Shown: positions 25,805 through 33,769 of the stretch, one piece after another
How positions within the stretch are numbered: the first letter of the stretch is position 1
How the letters are laid out: each line of letters starts with the position of its first letter
Assembly: GCA_013203785.1 (NCBI GenBank)
Contig: JABMPJ010000186.1
Coordinates: 1 to 38,600 of the forward strand
Reading direction: 5' to 3'
DNA: 38,600 nt
Source of the DNA: Lentisphaerota bacterium
GTDB taxonomy: Bacteria > Verrucomicrobiota > Kiritimatiellia > UBA8416 > JABMPJ01
Position numbers and translations under genes: made by a program
The notes under the pieces: model-generated
What the model was told of the DNA's origin: nothing
The model's database searches: none
The model's input: only the letters and a program-made list of their open reading frames with translations

Positions 25805-25881
25805 CGGAGGGGGTCAGCCCTTGAAATAACACTTTACTGGGGGTGGGAGTGGCCATGGTTGATCGGTTTCAAGCAGTCCAG
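25805..25881 (+). repeat. 77-bp direct repeat, copy 2
   Basis: Perfect match to 18021-18097, 7,784 bases away. No transposase follows this copy, so it is either a solo repeat or the far boundary of a segment moved together with the RAYT and the upstream Rhs gene. Confidence 0.85.
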
Positions 25882-25947
25882 CCCGCCGAAGAGAGCTCGA
25901 GTTAGCGGCCCACAAGATTTAGCAAAGAACACCAGATGGGAGCAACA

Positions 25948-26490
25948 ATGACAGGTTTGAGATCGAAATGGTTGTCTGCGGTCCTGGCCTGCGGGCTGAT
26001 GATACTTGCCGGATGTGACAGCGGCGGTGGTGGCGGAGATGAGAGCGGTGACTCCGAACCGCGGGCCGTCGATATGTCAGGCATGTGGCGAGGCTTCGCC
26101 GTGGCCACTGTGCTGGGTGTGCCGGAGACGGTCTATTCCACGATGGAGCTGATGCAGGACGGAGCGTTGATCTCCGGCGACTGGGATGGACTGCCCATTT
26201 CGGGAAGCGTCAGCAGCAACGTGCTGGAAATTGTTGTGCCCTCGGTAACGAGAGGGAGTCTCACGATGCATGGCAGCGGAACCGGCGTCCTCGAAGACGA
26301 CCCCACACGGGATTTCAGGATGATGCTGTTCAGCGGCGAGATGACCTTCTCCGGTTTCGGCATTACCACGCACGAAACCTTTGACGGCTCCTTCTCACAA
26401 ACCGTGGCCGCCATGCGGGGCGCGCACGCCACTTTCGTCGAAGCCGTCATCGAGGCCCTTACCGCTGAGGCCAGAGCAGGAACTGAATGA
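25948..26490 (+). CDS. Small lipoprotein paired with Rhs gene
   Basis: 180 residues from the ATG at 25948, which has GGGAG five bases upstream; the ATG at 25936 has none. The signal 'LACGLMILAGC' has a clear lipobox, followed by a Ser/Gly/acidic linker. The mature domain ('SGMWRGFAVATVLGVPETVYSTMELMQDGALISGDWDGLPISGSV') resembles small beta-sandwich lipoproteins with repeated strands. Its stop overlaps the ATG of the following Rhs gene (ATGA), so the two are likely co-translated. It could be an accessory factor for surface display. The family was not identified. Confidence 0.7.
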   Translation: MTGLRSKWLSAVLACGLMILAGCDSGGGGGDESGDSEPRAVDMSGMWRGFAVATVLGVPETVYSTMELMQDGALISGDWDGLPISGSVSSNVLEIVVPSVTRGSLTMHGSGTGVLEDDPTRDFRMMLFSGEMTFSGFGITTHETFDGSFSQTVAAMRGAHATFVEAVIEALTAEARAGTE

Positions 26491-29400
26491 GGAAGACTGT
26501 AATGCGTGTTGGAACCGTGAAATCAAAAAGAGAGTGGCTAGGCCCCGTGCTAACATGCACCATCCTGATCGCCGCCACACATCCGGCACTGGCCAATCCC
26601 GATCCGGTGTCGTCACGCGTGGTGGTGCAGCGCTTTCAGGATGTGCCGGTTGAGATGGCGACCGGGGAGCTGCGGCAGCGTGAGCAGCCCGAGTTTTCCA
26701 TCAAGGGCCGGAACGGAAATCTCACGCTGCGGCGCAACTATCAGAGCCAGCGAGATGAGGTGGGAATATTCGGCTACGGATGGAACTGGAATCATGGCGA
26801 GCGACTTGTGCTCGGGGGCGAAGATGAGTTAGTCATTTACGAGACGGCGGAGAGCGAGATTCCCATCGAACCGGACTTTCACTATGAGGGCCGGTATGCC
26901 GGTTCGGCGTACTATGGGTACAGGTGGGAAAACTGGACTGCGGCGACCGGGCTGCCCGACGCCCAGCTCGGCTACGACCATGTGGCCCACCCCATGCCCC
27001 TCACCGCGATCAACAGCTTGGCTGACCTGACGGCGGGAAACTGGGGCTTTGTGGATTTTCCCGACTATACCATCATCAAAGTGGAGCTGGCTTGTATCGG
27101 TGCCACGGAATATCCATGGTCCGATCCCTATGTGGGCTTTCGAATGAAGCTATCTGCGGGTGGCGCAGCCAATACGCTCTGGTCACACACCGACTACGCG
27201 GCAGATGTGGTCGATATCACCTCGGACGATGCCTCCTGGACGGTCGCGGACCTCAACAATGTGGTGGCCCGCGTTGGAGTCGCCGACTACCGGTATAACG
27301 ATGATCTGAGCGTCTTCATCGACACCTTTCACCTGGGGGTGACCTATGCGTGCAACGGAACCGGAGAGCTGAAATACAAGCCCGGTACCGACTTCGTTCT
27401 CGAGACCGTTGGGTCAGAGTATCACATCAAGTATTTCGATCTGCGGAAGAGCGTGTTCGATGCCTCGGGCGTGCTTATCCGCAAGTACGACGCCAACAGC
27501 AATGCGTTGTACTTTGCTCACGACGGACTGGCCCGCATAACCAGCGTAAGCAATGACGTAGGCGGCTCGCTGACATTCAGCTACGAGGATGGCACGGCCG
27601 ATGCCAAAGTCACCAACGTGGTCGATCATCTGGCGCGGTCGTGCTCGTACAGCTATGCTGGCGATAATCTCATCAATGTCACCGATCTCGAAGGTCATCT
27701 TACCACGTATTCGTACTTGGGCGGTGAGGCCGAACCCAGCCTCGATCACAATATGAAGCTGCGCATCGACTGTGAGGGGAACCGTGTCATTATCGCATAC
27801 AATGACGTTGGCGCTATTGACACCGTCGCCAGCTACTCGAACAGGCTGAGTCGGGAGGTCCGCTTCATCTACACGAACCAGACCACCTGCTCGTATATTC
27901 CCGGAGCGGGGAGCTACCAGGGCGTGGTTCGCAGTGCTTCCAACGACATCAGTCATGTGTTCATTCGTGCGGGCGAACTCCCCGGCGACATAGCCGATGC
28001 CGTTACCCCTGGCTCGGAGCCTGAAGACGGATTCTACTTCTATGATCTTAAGCACAACATGACGGGGACGGTGGTAGGGGGGCGCACGAACAGCTTCTGG
28101 TACGATGCCAAGCACAACATGATTACCAAGATCGATGGCGAAGGCAGTACCTGGATGTACGGGTACAATACAAACTGCAATCGGCGGAGCCGGATTGTGG
28201 ATCCGCTCGGTCATGTGACAACGATGGGGTATGACGCGGCCGGGAACATGGTTGCCGCGACAAACGCTCTGGGCGGCGTCACCACGCGTGAATACGACGC
28301 TTTTGGGAACCTAACCCAGGTTGTCGACGCCCTGGGCGGCAGCGACTCCTTTGTCTACGACGCGAACGGGGTGAATCTGATCGCCTCCACCAACCGGCGT
28401 GATCAGGTGACGCTGTATGCCTATGACAGCGTGGGCAACAAGACGAGCGAAACGGATGAGGCGAGTTGCACATGGTCGGCCGGTTACGACAATTATGGGA
28501 ATAAGACATGGGAGAAGGATAAGCAGGGAACGGAGACCCGCTACTACTATGACGACAACGGGCGGGTGACGAACATGGTGTCGGCCTACGGTACGGCTGA
28601 AGCGGCTACGACGAGCCTGGAGTACGATGGTGTAGGGCAACTGATCCGGAAGACGGCACCCAACGGCGGCGTTGAGTCGCGCACGTATGACCTGTATCGT
28701 AACCGCATCTCCCAGACCAATGCCTCGGGGCATGTGCAGTCGTGGGGATACGACGCCTATGGGCGGGTGACGGCCACAACCAATGCGCTTCAGGGCGTGA
28801 CCCGCTTCTACCACGATGGTCGCGGCAATATCGTCTCCAGCATCGATAGCCGTGGATTTACCAGCTCCGCCACCTATGACAGCGCTGACCGCGTGATCTC
28901 AAAGCAGGACGCGCTCGGCAACACCGTCAGCAATCACTATGACGCCGGGGGCAACCTGATCTCCCAGACCGCCGTTTCGGTGGGCTATCCCGGCTGTACC
29001 CCGGAAGAGGTGCCTGACGCCCTCGTGGTCGTCTTTGAATACGACGCCTTGAACCGGGTCACGAAGAAGACCGTCGGCTATGGACGCAGCGACGCACGCG
29101 TCAGCGAGACTGAATATGACGCCCTGGGGCGAGCGACCAGAGTGACCGATGCCCTGGGGCACTACACCACCATGGATTACGATCCCAACGGGAATCTCAC
29201 CAATCAGCTCTTTTACAGCAGTGATGACACCCCGCTCGGGCATACCACCTGGACCTATGATGATCGAGACCTCAAGAGCCAGGCCATTAGCTGGCTCAGC
29301 AGCGGGCCCTACTCCACGAACAGCTTTGAATACGACGCCCGCGGGATGAAGCGCGCCATGATCGGGCCGCTGGGTGGCCGGAACGACTACGCGTACGATG

Positions 29401-31865
29401 GGCTGGGACGTCTTATCGCAACCACGAATCCCGTCAGTGCCATTGTTTCGTACAGCTACGATGTTGCTGGCAACAAGATCAGCGAGATCAACGCGGTCAA
29501 CACCGAGACCACCTATGGGTGGGACCTGCTGGGCAACATGACCTCCCGCATCGTGAACGCCGGTCAGGCGAATGCCCGCACCAGCACCTTCTTTTACGAT
29601 GCGCTCGGCCGCGTAACGAACGCTATCGACGCGCTCGGGTATTCCATGCAGACCGCCTATGACGAAGCCGGCAACGCTACGAACCGGACCGACAAACGCG
29701 GCCACACCACGACCTACGCCTTTGACCCTCTCAATCGTCTGACCAATACCATAGATGCGTTGGGGTACACCATGAGCCGGAAGCTGGATGGCCGGGGTAG
29801 TGTCTGTCGGGAGACCGACAAGAGGGACAAGGTGACCGCCACAACATACAACGTCTACGGTGAGCCCATTCTGGGCGTGGATCCCGAAGGCAATACGGCC
29901 CTCCACCGTTATGATGTCAAAGGCAACAAAACCTCCTCAATCAGTTCACTGGATGCCGAGGTCCGGTACGAATATGACGGGCGAGGGCAGGTCACAAATA
30001 CCATCGTCAGCCCCGTGCCAGGCGATGAGCGGAGCGTAACACGGACGTACGACTGGCTTGGCCGAGTCGTCGCGGAGAGTGATCCCCTCGGGAACACGGC
30101 GACCAAGAGCTATGATGCGCGTGGCAACGTCACCTCAATCACCGATGCGCGCGGGAACACGACATGGATCCAGTACGACGTCATGGGGCTTCGGACCAAT
30201 ACGATTGATGCGTTGGGTAAGACTGAACAGATCGGGTACGACATTATCGGTGCACCGATCGCCAGCATCGACAAGCGCGGGAAACAGACCACCTTCTACT
30301 ACGATGCGTTCGGCCAGAAACGTCGTGTGGTCGATGCGCTCGATAACTCTACCTACTATGCTTACGATGCCCTGGGCAGGCGGACCGCGACGACCAACGC
30401 GCTGGGTGATGTCGAGCGGTTGGCCTATGACGCTAACGGCAATGTGACTTCACAGACGGATTGGGCGGAGAACGAAAGCACCTTCGCCTTCGATCCGCTC
30501 AATCGTCTGACCAATGCCGTGGATGCCCTGGGCTTCTCTGTGGCCACCACGCTGGACCCGATGGGGAGTGCGCTGTGGGTTACCGACAAACGCGGCTCCA
30601 CGGTGACCCGGAGCTATGACGACAATGGTCAGGTCCTTAGTCTGACCGACCCAGCCCTGAATACCACCACCTTCACCTACAACGCCGGGCGGAAAAAATC
30701 AGGAGAGATTCATCCGAATGGCCTGGTGGTCCGCTATGGTTACGATAGGCTGGGGCAGCTGGCCAAGACGGTCATAGGTGCGGGGCGTTCCGATGCACGT
30801 GTGGTCCTCAACCAGTACGACATAGCCGGTCGACTCATCGGAGAACAGCCACCCTCCGGCAGCAGCGTAACGTATGGCTACGACGGAAATGGCAATCGGA
30901 CATCCATAACGAACGCGCGGGGAGATGTGACCACGCTCTCATACGATGTCCTCAACCGCGTCACGAACAGCGTTAACGCGCTGGGCCACAGCATCACCCG
31001 TCTGTACGATCCCATGGCCCATCTGACCCAGCTCACCGATGCGCGTGGCCACACCACCGTGAATACCTATGATGCCCTCGGGAGACTGCTTTCCACCACG
31101 GACCCTGAAGGCGGCAGCGCCACCTACGAGTACGATGCGGTCGGCAACAAGGTCCGGGAAGTTGACCCCGGCGGCGTGACCAACCGCTTTTACTACAGCC
31201 CGTTGGGGCTGGTGACGACCAATGTGATAGGTGAGGGGCTTGCCGATGCACGGACTCGGGTAGTGGAGTACGATGTGTTGGGGCGGAGGATCAAGCAGAT
31301 TGATCCGCTGGGTGCATACGTGGTGTTGGCCTACGATGCAGGCGGGAATGTCACGAACTCCGCCTCTTATTCGGCCGACGATACGTGGCTCCGTCAAACC
31401 AGTTTCGAGTACGACTCACGGTCGTCGCTCACATCGAAGACGGATCCGCTCGGGAGCACCTATCAGTACGAGTATGACGAATCGGGTCGCAAGACGGCCG
31501 AGACAGATCCGATGTCAAACCGCGTGGAATATACCTACGACATTTACGGCAATGCGACCGAAATGAAGGATCCGCTTGGCAACGTAGCCAAGACTGAATA
31601 CGACAAGATGAACCGCCGTGTCAGAACCACGGATGCGCTGGGCTACCATACTCGCTACCGCTATGACGCGAACGGGAATCAGGTTGCTGCCATCAACGAC
31701 GACGGCAACATCGTATACACGCGTTATGACGAGCTCAGTCAACCCATCGAACTCAACAAGTCCCTGCCCAACACCCTCCTGGCGACCGAGCTGCGTGCCG
31801 ACGTCAACGGCGACGGGACCATCGACACCAACGACATCGAAGCGCTCAACGCCTTGATTGAGTAG
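26487..31865 (+). CDS. Secreted Rhs/YD-repeat protein ending in dockerin-like loop, no core or toxin
   Basis: 1792 residues. A long basic n-region and hydrophobic stretch end 'THPALA', a signal peptide. Residues about 45-115 match the start of Rhs/YD proteins ('GNLTLRRNYQSQRD', 'FGYGWNWNHGERLVL'). An insert of about 200 residues without recognised motifs follows, and then dozens of YD repeats (about 325-1760; 'YDALGRVTN', 'YDANGNVTS' types). The C-terminus is 'ADVNGDGTIDTNDIEALNALIE', one dockerin-like calcium loop, then a stop. The Rhs core and a toxin tip are absent. The protein could be a structural shell, a truncated toxin, or the acceptor half of a recombining system. An alternative start is at 26502. 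Confidence 0.85.
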   Translation: MRKTVMRVGTVKSKREWLGPVLTCTILIAATHPALANPDPVSSRVVVQRFQDVPVEMATGELRQREQPEFSIKGRNGNLTLRRNYQSQRDEVGIFGYGWNWNHGERLVLGGEDELVIYETAESEIPIEPDFHYEGRYAGSAYYGYRWENWTAATGLPDAQLGYDHVAHPMPLTAINSLADLTAGNWGFVDFPDYTIIKVELACIGATEYPWSDPYVGFRMKLSAGGAANTLWSHTDYAADVVDITSDDASWTVADLNNVVARVGVADYRYNDDLSVFIDTFHLGVTYACNGTGELKYKPGTDFVLETVGSEYHIKYFDLRKSVFDASGVLIRKYDANSNALYFAHDGLARITSVSNDVGGSLTFSYEDGTADAKVTNVVDHLARSCSYSYAGDNLINVTDLEGHLTTYSYLGGEAEPSLDHNMKLRIDCEGNRVIIAYNDVGAIDTVASYSNRLSREVRFIYTNQTTCSYIPGAGSYQGVVRSASNDISHVFIRAGELPGDIADAVTPGSEPEDGFYFYDLKHNMTGTVVGGRTNSFWYDAKHNMITKIDGEGSTWMYGYNTNCNRRSRIVDPLGHVTTMGYDAAGNMVAATNALGGVTTREYDAFGNLTQVVDALGGSDSFVYDANGVNLIASTNRRDQVTLYAYDSVGNKTSETDEASCTWSAGYDNYGNKTWEKDKQGTETRYYYDDNGRVTNMVSAYGTAEAATTSLEYDGVGQLIRKTAPNGGVESRTYDLYRNRISQTNASGHVQSWGYDAYGRVTATTNALQGVTRFYHDGRGNIVSSIDSRGFTSSATYDSADRVISKQDALGNTVSNHYDAGGNLISQTAVSVGYPGCTPEEVPDALVVVFEYDALNRVTKKTVGYGRSDARVSETEYDALGRATRVTDALGHYTTMDYDPNGNLTNQLFYSSDDTPLGHTTWTYDDRDLKSQAISWLSSGPYSTNSFEYDARGMKRAMIGPLGGRNDYAYDGLGRLIATTNPVSAIVSYSYDVAGNKISEINAVNTETTYGWDLLGNMTSRIVNAGQANARTSTFFYDALGRVTNAIDALGYSMQTAYDEAGNATNRTDKRGHTTTYAFDPLNRLTNTIDALGYTMSRKLDGRGSVCRETDKRDKVTATTYNVYGEPILGVDPEGNTALHRYDVKGNKTSSISSLDAEVRYEYDGRGQVTNTIVSPVPGDERSVTRTYDWLGRVVAESDPLGNTATKSYDARGNVTSITDARGNTTWIQYDVMGLRTNTIDALGKTEQIGYDIIGAPIASIDKRGKQTTFYYDAFGQKRRVVDALDNSTYYAYDALGRRTATTNALGDVERLAYDANGNVTSQTDWAENESTFAFDPLNRLTNAVDALGFSVATTLDPMGSALWVTDKRGSTVTRSYDDNGQVLSLTDPALNTTTFTYNAGRKKSGEIHPNGLVVRYGYDRLGQLAKTVIGAGRSDARVVLNQYDIAGRLIGEQPPSGSSVTYGYDGNGNRTSITNARGDVTTLSYDVLNRVTNSVNALGHSITRLYDPMAHLTQLTDARGHTTVNTYDALGRLLSTTDPEGGSATYEYDAVGNKVREVDPGGVTNRFYYSPLGLVTTNVIGEGLADARTRVVEYDVLGRRIKQIDPLGAYVVLAYDAGGNVTNSASYSADDTWLRQTSFEYDSRSSLTSKTDPLGSTYQYEYDESGRKTAETDPMSNRVEYTYDIYGNATEMKDPLGNVAKTEYDKMNRRVRTTDALGYHTRYRYDANGNQVAAINDDGNIVYTRYDELSQPIELNKSLPNTLLATELRADVNGDGTIDTNDIEALNALIE

Positions 31866-31906
31866 CAGAGATAGGGGCGGGACCCACAGCCGAATAGATC
31901 CTGCAC

Positions 31907-32002
31907 CACGACATCGTCAACCCCTTCGCCCAGCGCTGCGACCTGCACCACAGGTTCGTCGACGCGACCGACTACTGCGGCGATTTCACGAAACCGCGTT
32001 GA
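31907..32002 (+). pseudogene. 3'-end fragment of the Cys-rich gene (right boundary copy)
   Basis: Reads 'HDIVNPFAQRCDLHHRFVDA' then 'TDYCGDFTKPR' and a TGA, in the same frame as the Cys-rich gene at 14817. No 5' part of that gene precedes it. Its last 31 bases overlap, antisense, the 3' end of the SpoU methyltransferase gene. An overlapping convergent arrangement is plausible for the ancestral locus, so this copy is likely the original tail. It cannot be expressed as a protein on its own. Confidence 0.75.
31911..31977 (+). repeat. 67-bp direct repeat, right copy (candidate att site)
   Basis: Identical to 15067-15133. It begins 45 bases after the Rhs stop codon and its last six bases lie within the end of the convergent methyltransferase gene. 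Confidence 0.9.
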
Positions 32003-32787
32003 CGGGCGGCTTCGTAGAGCAGGAGGGTGGTGGCGGCGGCGACGTTGAGGGAGTCGGCTTGGCCGAGCATGGGGATGCGGACCTGTATGTCGGCAGCCTC
32101 CAGCCAGATGGAGGTCAGGCCCACCTGTTCCGTGCCCATCACGAGGGCCGTCCCTTTGGTCAGGTCGGCCTCCGTATAGATGAGGTCGGTGTGCGGGGTG
32201 GTGGCGACGATCTGTATGTCGCGCGCGCGTAGCCACGCGATGGCCTCGGCGCTGCTGACCTCGATGACGGGTAGTGCAAAGAGAATGCCGATGCTGGCCC
32301 GCACGACGTTGGGGTTGTGCAGGTCGGTACAGCGATCACACACCAGGACAGCGTCGGCCCCGGCGGCGTCGGCCGACCGAAGGATCGTCCCCAGATTGCC
32401 GGGCTTCTCAATCGCTTCGGCGACGACCACGAGCGGGGTGGGGCAATCGGCCAGATCCGCCAGCGAATGCGTAAGGTGGTGGGCGGTCGCGAGCAGGCCT
32501 TCGGGGCGGTCGCGGTAGGCCATCTTACGAAAGACGGCCTCGGTGCACTCGAAGTGCTCCGCGCCCTGAGCGACAGCTTGTGCGATGAGGGCGTCCTCGT
32601 TGGAGCCCTGAAAGAGGGCCCGGCAGGTGTAGAACTCGCCAATGGGATGCGTGTTGTCGAGGGCACGCTTAATCTCACGATAGCCCTCAATCAGCATGAG
32701 GGTGGCGTCATCGCGATGCGAGCGCTGACGCAGCTTCACCGCAAACTTGACCCGCGGGTTCTGCAGGCTGGCGATGGGGAGGGCCAT
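31972..32787 (-). CDS. SpoU/TrmH-family RNA 2'-O-methyltransferase
   Basis: 271 residues. SPOUT methyltransferases transfer a methyl from S-adenosylmethionine to ribose 2'-OH in rRNA or tRNA. The three family motifs are clear: 'EAIEKPGNLGTILRSADAAG' (motif 1), 'TALVMGTEQVGL' (motif 2) and 'IPMLGQADSLNVAAATTLLLYE' (motif 3, knot and SAM binding). The N-terminal part (about 1-95, 'IASLQNPRVKFAVKLRQRSHRDD') resembles the substrate-binding domain of RlmB/TsnR-like enzymes. The start overlaps the stop of the upstream lipoprotein gene (TGATG). The exact substrate cannot be told from sequence. Confidence 0.9.
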   Translation of the reverse strand: MALPIASLQNPRVKFAVKLRQRSHRDDATLMLIEGYREIKRALDNTHPIGEFYTCRALFQGSNEDALIAQAVAQGAEHFECTEAVFRKMAYRDRPEGLLATAHHLTHSLADLADCPTPLVVVAEAIEKPGNLGTILRSADAAGADAVLVCDRCTDLHNPNVVRASIGILFALPVIEVSSAEAIAWLRARDIQIVATTPHTDLIYTEADLTKGTALVMGTEQVGLTSIWLEAADIQVRIPMLGQADSLNVAAATTLLLYEAARQRGFVKSPQ

Positions 32788-33701
32788 CAGAGTGTGCCGT
32801 ACAGCGAGACGGTAGCAATAGCGCTTTCATCTCCGGAGGTGGCCGTAAGCGTGACAGACCGTGGATTGTCAAAGTCATCGAAGTTTGTATCGAAGGTTAT
32901 GGTGGCTTCATTGCCAGATGTAGTCAGGGTCACGTACGTACTATTGACGCCAGCGCCGAGGCTCCAGTTGATGGTGCCGCTGCCCGTAGCTGTGAAGGTA
33001 ACGCTTGCGTATGGTATGCCTATGTATTGGAGAGAGGCGGACGTTGGCCTAAGAATAAGCCCCTCAGGTTCATGGATGATGTGGGCGGCCGCTGTACCAC
33101 TGTCGGTGGTGCAGGTGAGCACTTGGAGGTGCTCCTCGGCACCGGGATTATCCAGGCTTGTGTAGGTCGTTACGGGTCCCTCTCGCACCGTGAGAGTGCC
33201 CCATGACTCGTATTGCAGGCTCCAGCTGTAGGTGTGGGCACCGCTGGCTGTGAATGTGGCGGACTCAAATTTCTTCACGGAGGCGTTCTGGGGGGTGACG
33301 CTGGCCCCCGTCTCGACGGTCTGGTGGGTGATGATGGCTTCGGCGGTCTGGACATAGCCCAGCGTATTGCTTCCGTCGCTGCTTTCTGTGGCTAGCGTTG
33401 AGGTGACCGTAACGATCTGTTGGGCGGTAAAGGCGCTGGCGCCGGGGTCTTGGGTGCTTGTGTAGAGCACGCGACTGCCTTTGCGGGTCGACAGGGTGCC
33501 CCACGACTCCTGTTCAAGGGTCCAGTCGTACTCAAACCCGCCGCTGGCAATCAGTTCGATGGTTTGACCCAGCAGGATCGCGGCGGCAGCCGGAGTGATG
33601 CGGACGTTGTTCTGGGTGCCCGACTCGGTTTCGCATCCGACAAGGCAGAGTCCGGCGACGAGAGTAACGATGAGTAGGAGTGGCAGTGCCATGCGTTTCA
33701 T
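32787..33701 (-). CDS. Lipoprotein with repeated Ig-like domains
   Basis: 304 residues from the ATG at 33701. The signal 'LLLIVTLVAGLCLVGC' ends in a lipobox. The mature protein has three similar beta-sandwich-like units: 'VRITPAAAAILLGQTIELIA', 'SVTPQNASVKKFESATFTAS' and 'ILRPTSASLQYIGIPYASVTFTA' each open a repeat. The first two contain a matching 'W-L-ESWGTL---G--TTYTS' block. This is the layout of bacterial Ig-like (BIG) surface proteins. A nine-codon extension to 33728 is possible but not needed. The methyltransferase follows with a one-base overlap. The function is unknown, probably on the cell surface or in the periplasm. Confidence 0.8.
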   Translation of the reverse strand: MKRMALPLLLIVTLVAGLCLVGCETESGTQNNVRITPAAAAILLGQTIELIASGGFEYDWTLEQESWGTLSTRKGSRVLYTSTQDPGASAFTAQQIVTVTSTLATESSDGSNTLGYVQTAEAIITHQTVETGASVTPQNASVKKFESATFTASGAHTYSWSLQYESWGTLTVREGPVTTYTSLDNPGAEEHLQVLTCTTDSGTAAAHIIHEPEGLILRPTSASLQYIGIPYASVTFTATGSGTINWSLGAGVNSTYVTLTTSGNEATITFDTNFDDFDNPRSVTLTATSGDESAIATVSLYGTL

Positions 33702-33711
33702 AACTTTTAGA

Positions 33712-33741
33712 ATGGTACCGAAAGCCAAATTGCATTGTCAA
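33712..33741 (-). promoter_or_regulatory. Candidate promoter for the lipoprotein-methyltransferase pair
   Basis: On the minus strand TTGACA (33741-33736) is followed after 18 bases by TACCAT (33717-33712). Transcription would begin only about three bases before the ATG at 33701, a nearly leaderless mRNA. The -35 overlaps that of the divergent promoter. Confidence 0.4.
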
Positions 33742-33763
33742 CGGGCAAGACCGATGTTTTACT
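33735..33763 (+). promoter_or_regulatory. Candidate promoter for surA-like gene
   Basis: TTGTCA (33735-33740), 17 bases, TTTACT (33758-33763). The ATG at 33770 is six bases past the -10, so the start site and start codon would coincide (leaderless transcript). No Shine-Dalgarno sequence is visible. Confidence 0.4.
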
Positions 33764-33769
33764 GTGCGG

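Larger units (their letters stand above)
15134..31910. mobile_element. Rhs/polymorphic-toxin genomic island between direct repeats
   Basis: The interval between the two 67-bp repeats contains only accessory genes: Rhs fragments, a toxin-like tail, candidate immunity genes, a RAYT transposase and several repeat families. Genes on both sides are core. Coding sense is all plus, and base composition is visibly AT-richer in the variable tips (about 24200-25690) than in the Rhs scaffolds. No integrase, excisionase or relaxase was seen, so the element may have been moved in trans, have lost its integrase, or have formed by another recombination route. The boundaries are inferred from the repeats. 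Confidence 0.55.

Noticed and set aside
26487..31865. Cellulosome-type role for the dockerin-like loops
   Set aside because: Only a single calcium loop is present at each site, without the duplicated dockerin repeat, and no cohesin is visible.
15134..31910. Integrase or conjugation genes in the island
   Set aside because: None was found in any frame; only the RAYT transposase is present, so I did not call an ICE or prophage.
31858..32232. Plus-strand ORF after the Rhs gene
   Set aside because: It runs antisense to the SpoU methyltransferase, which has all three family motifs; the plus frame has none.
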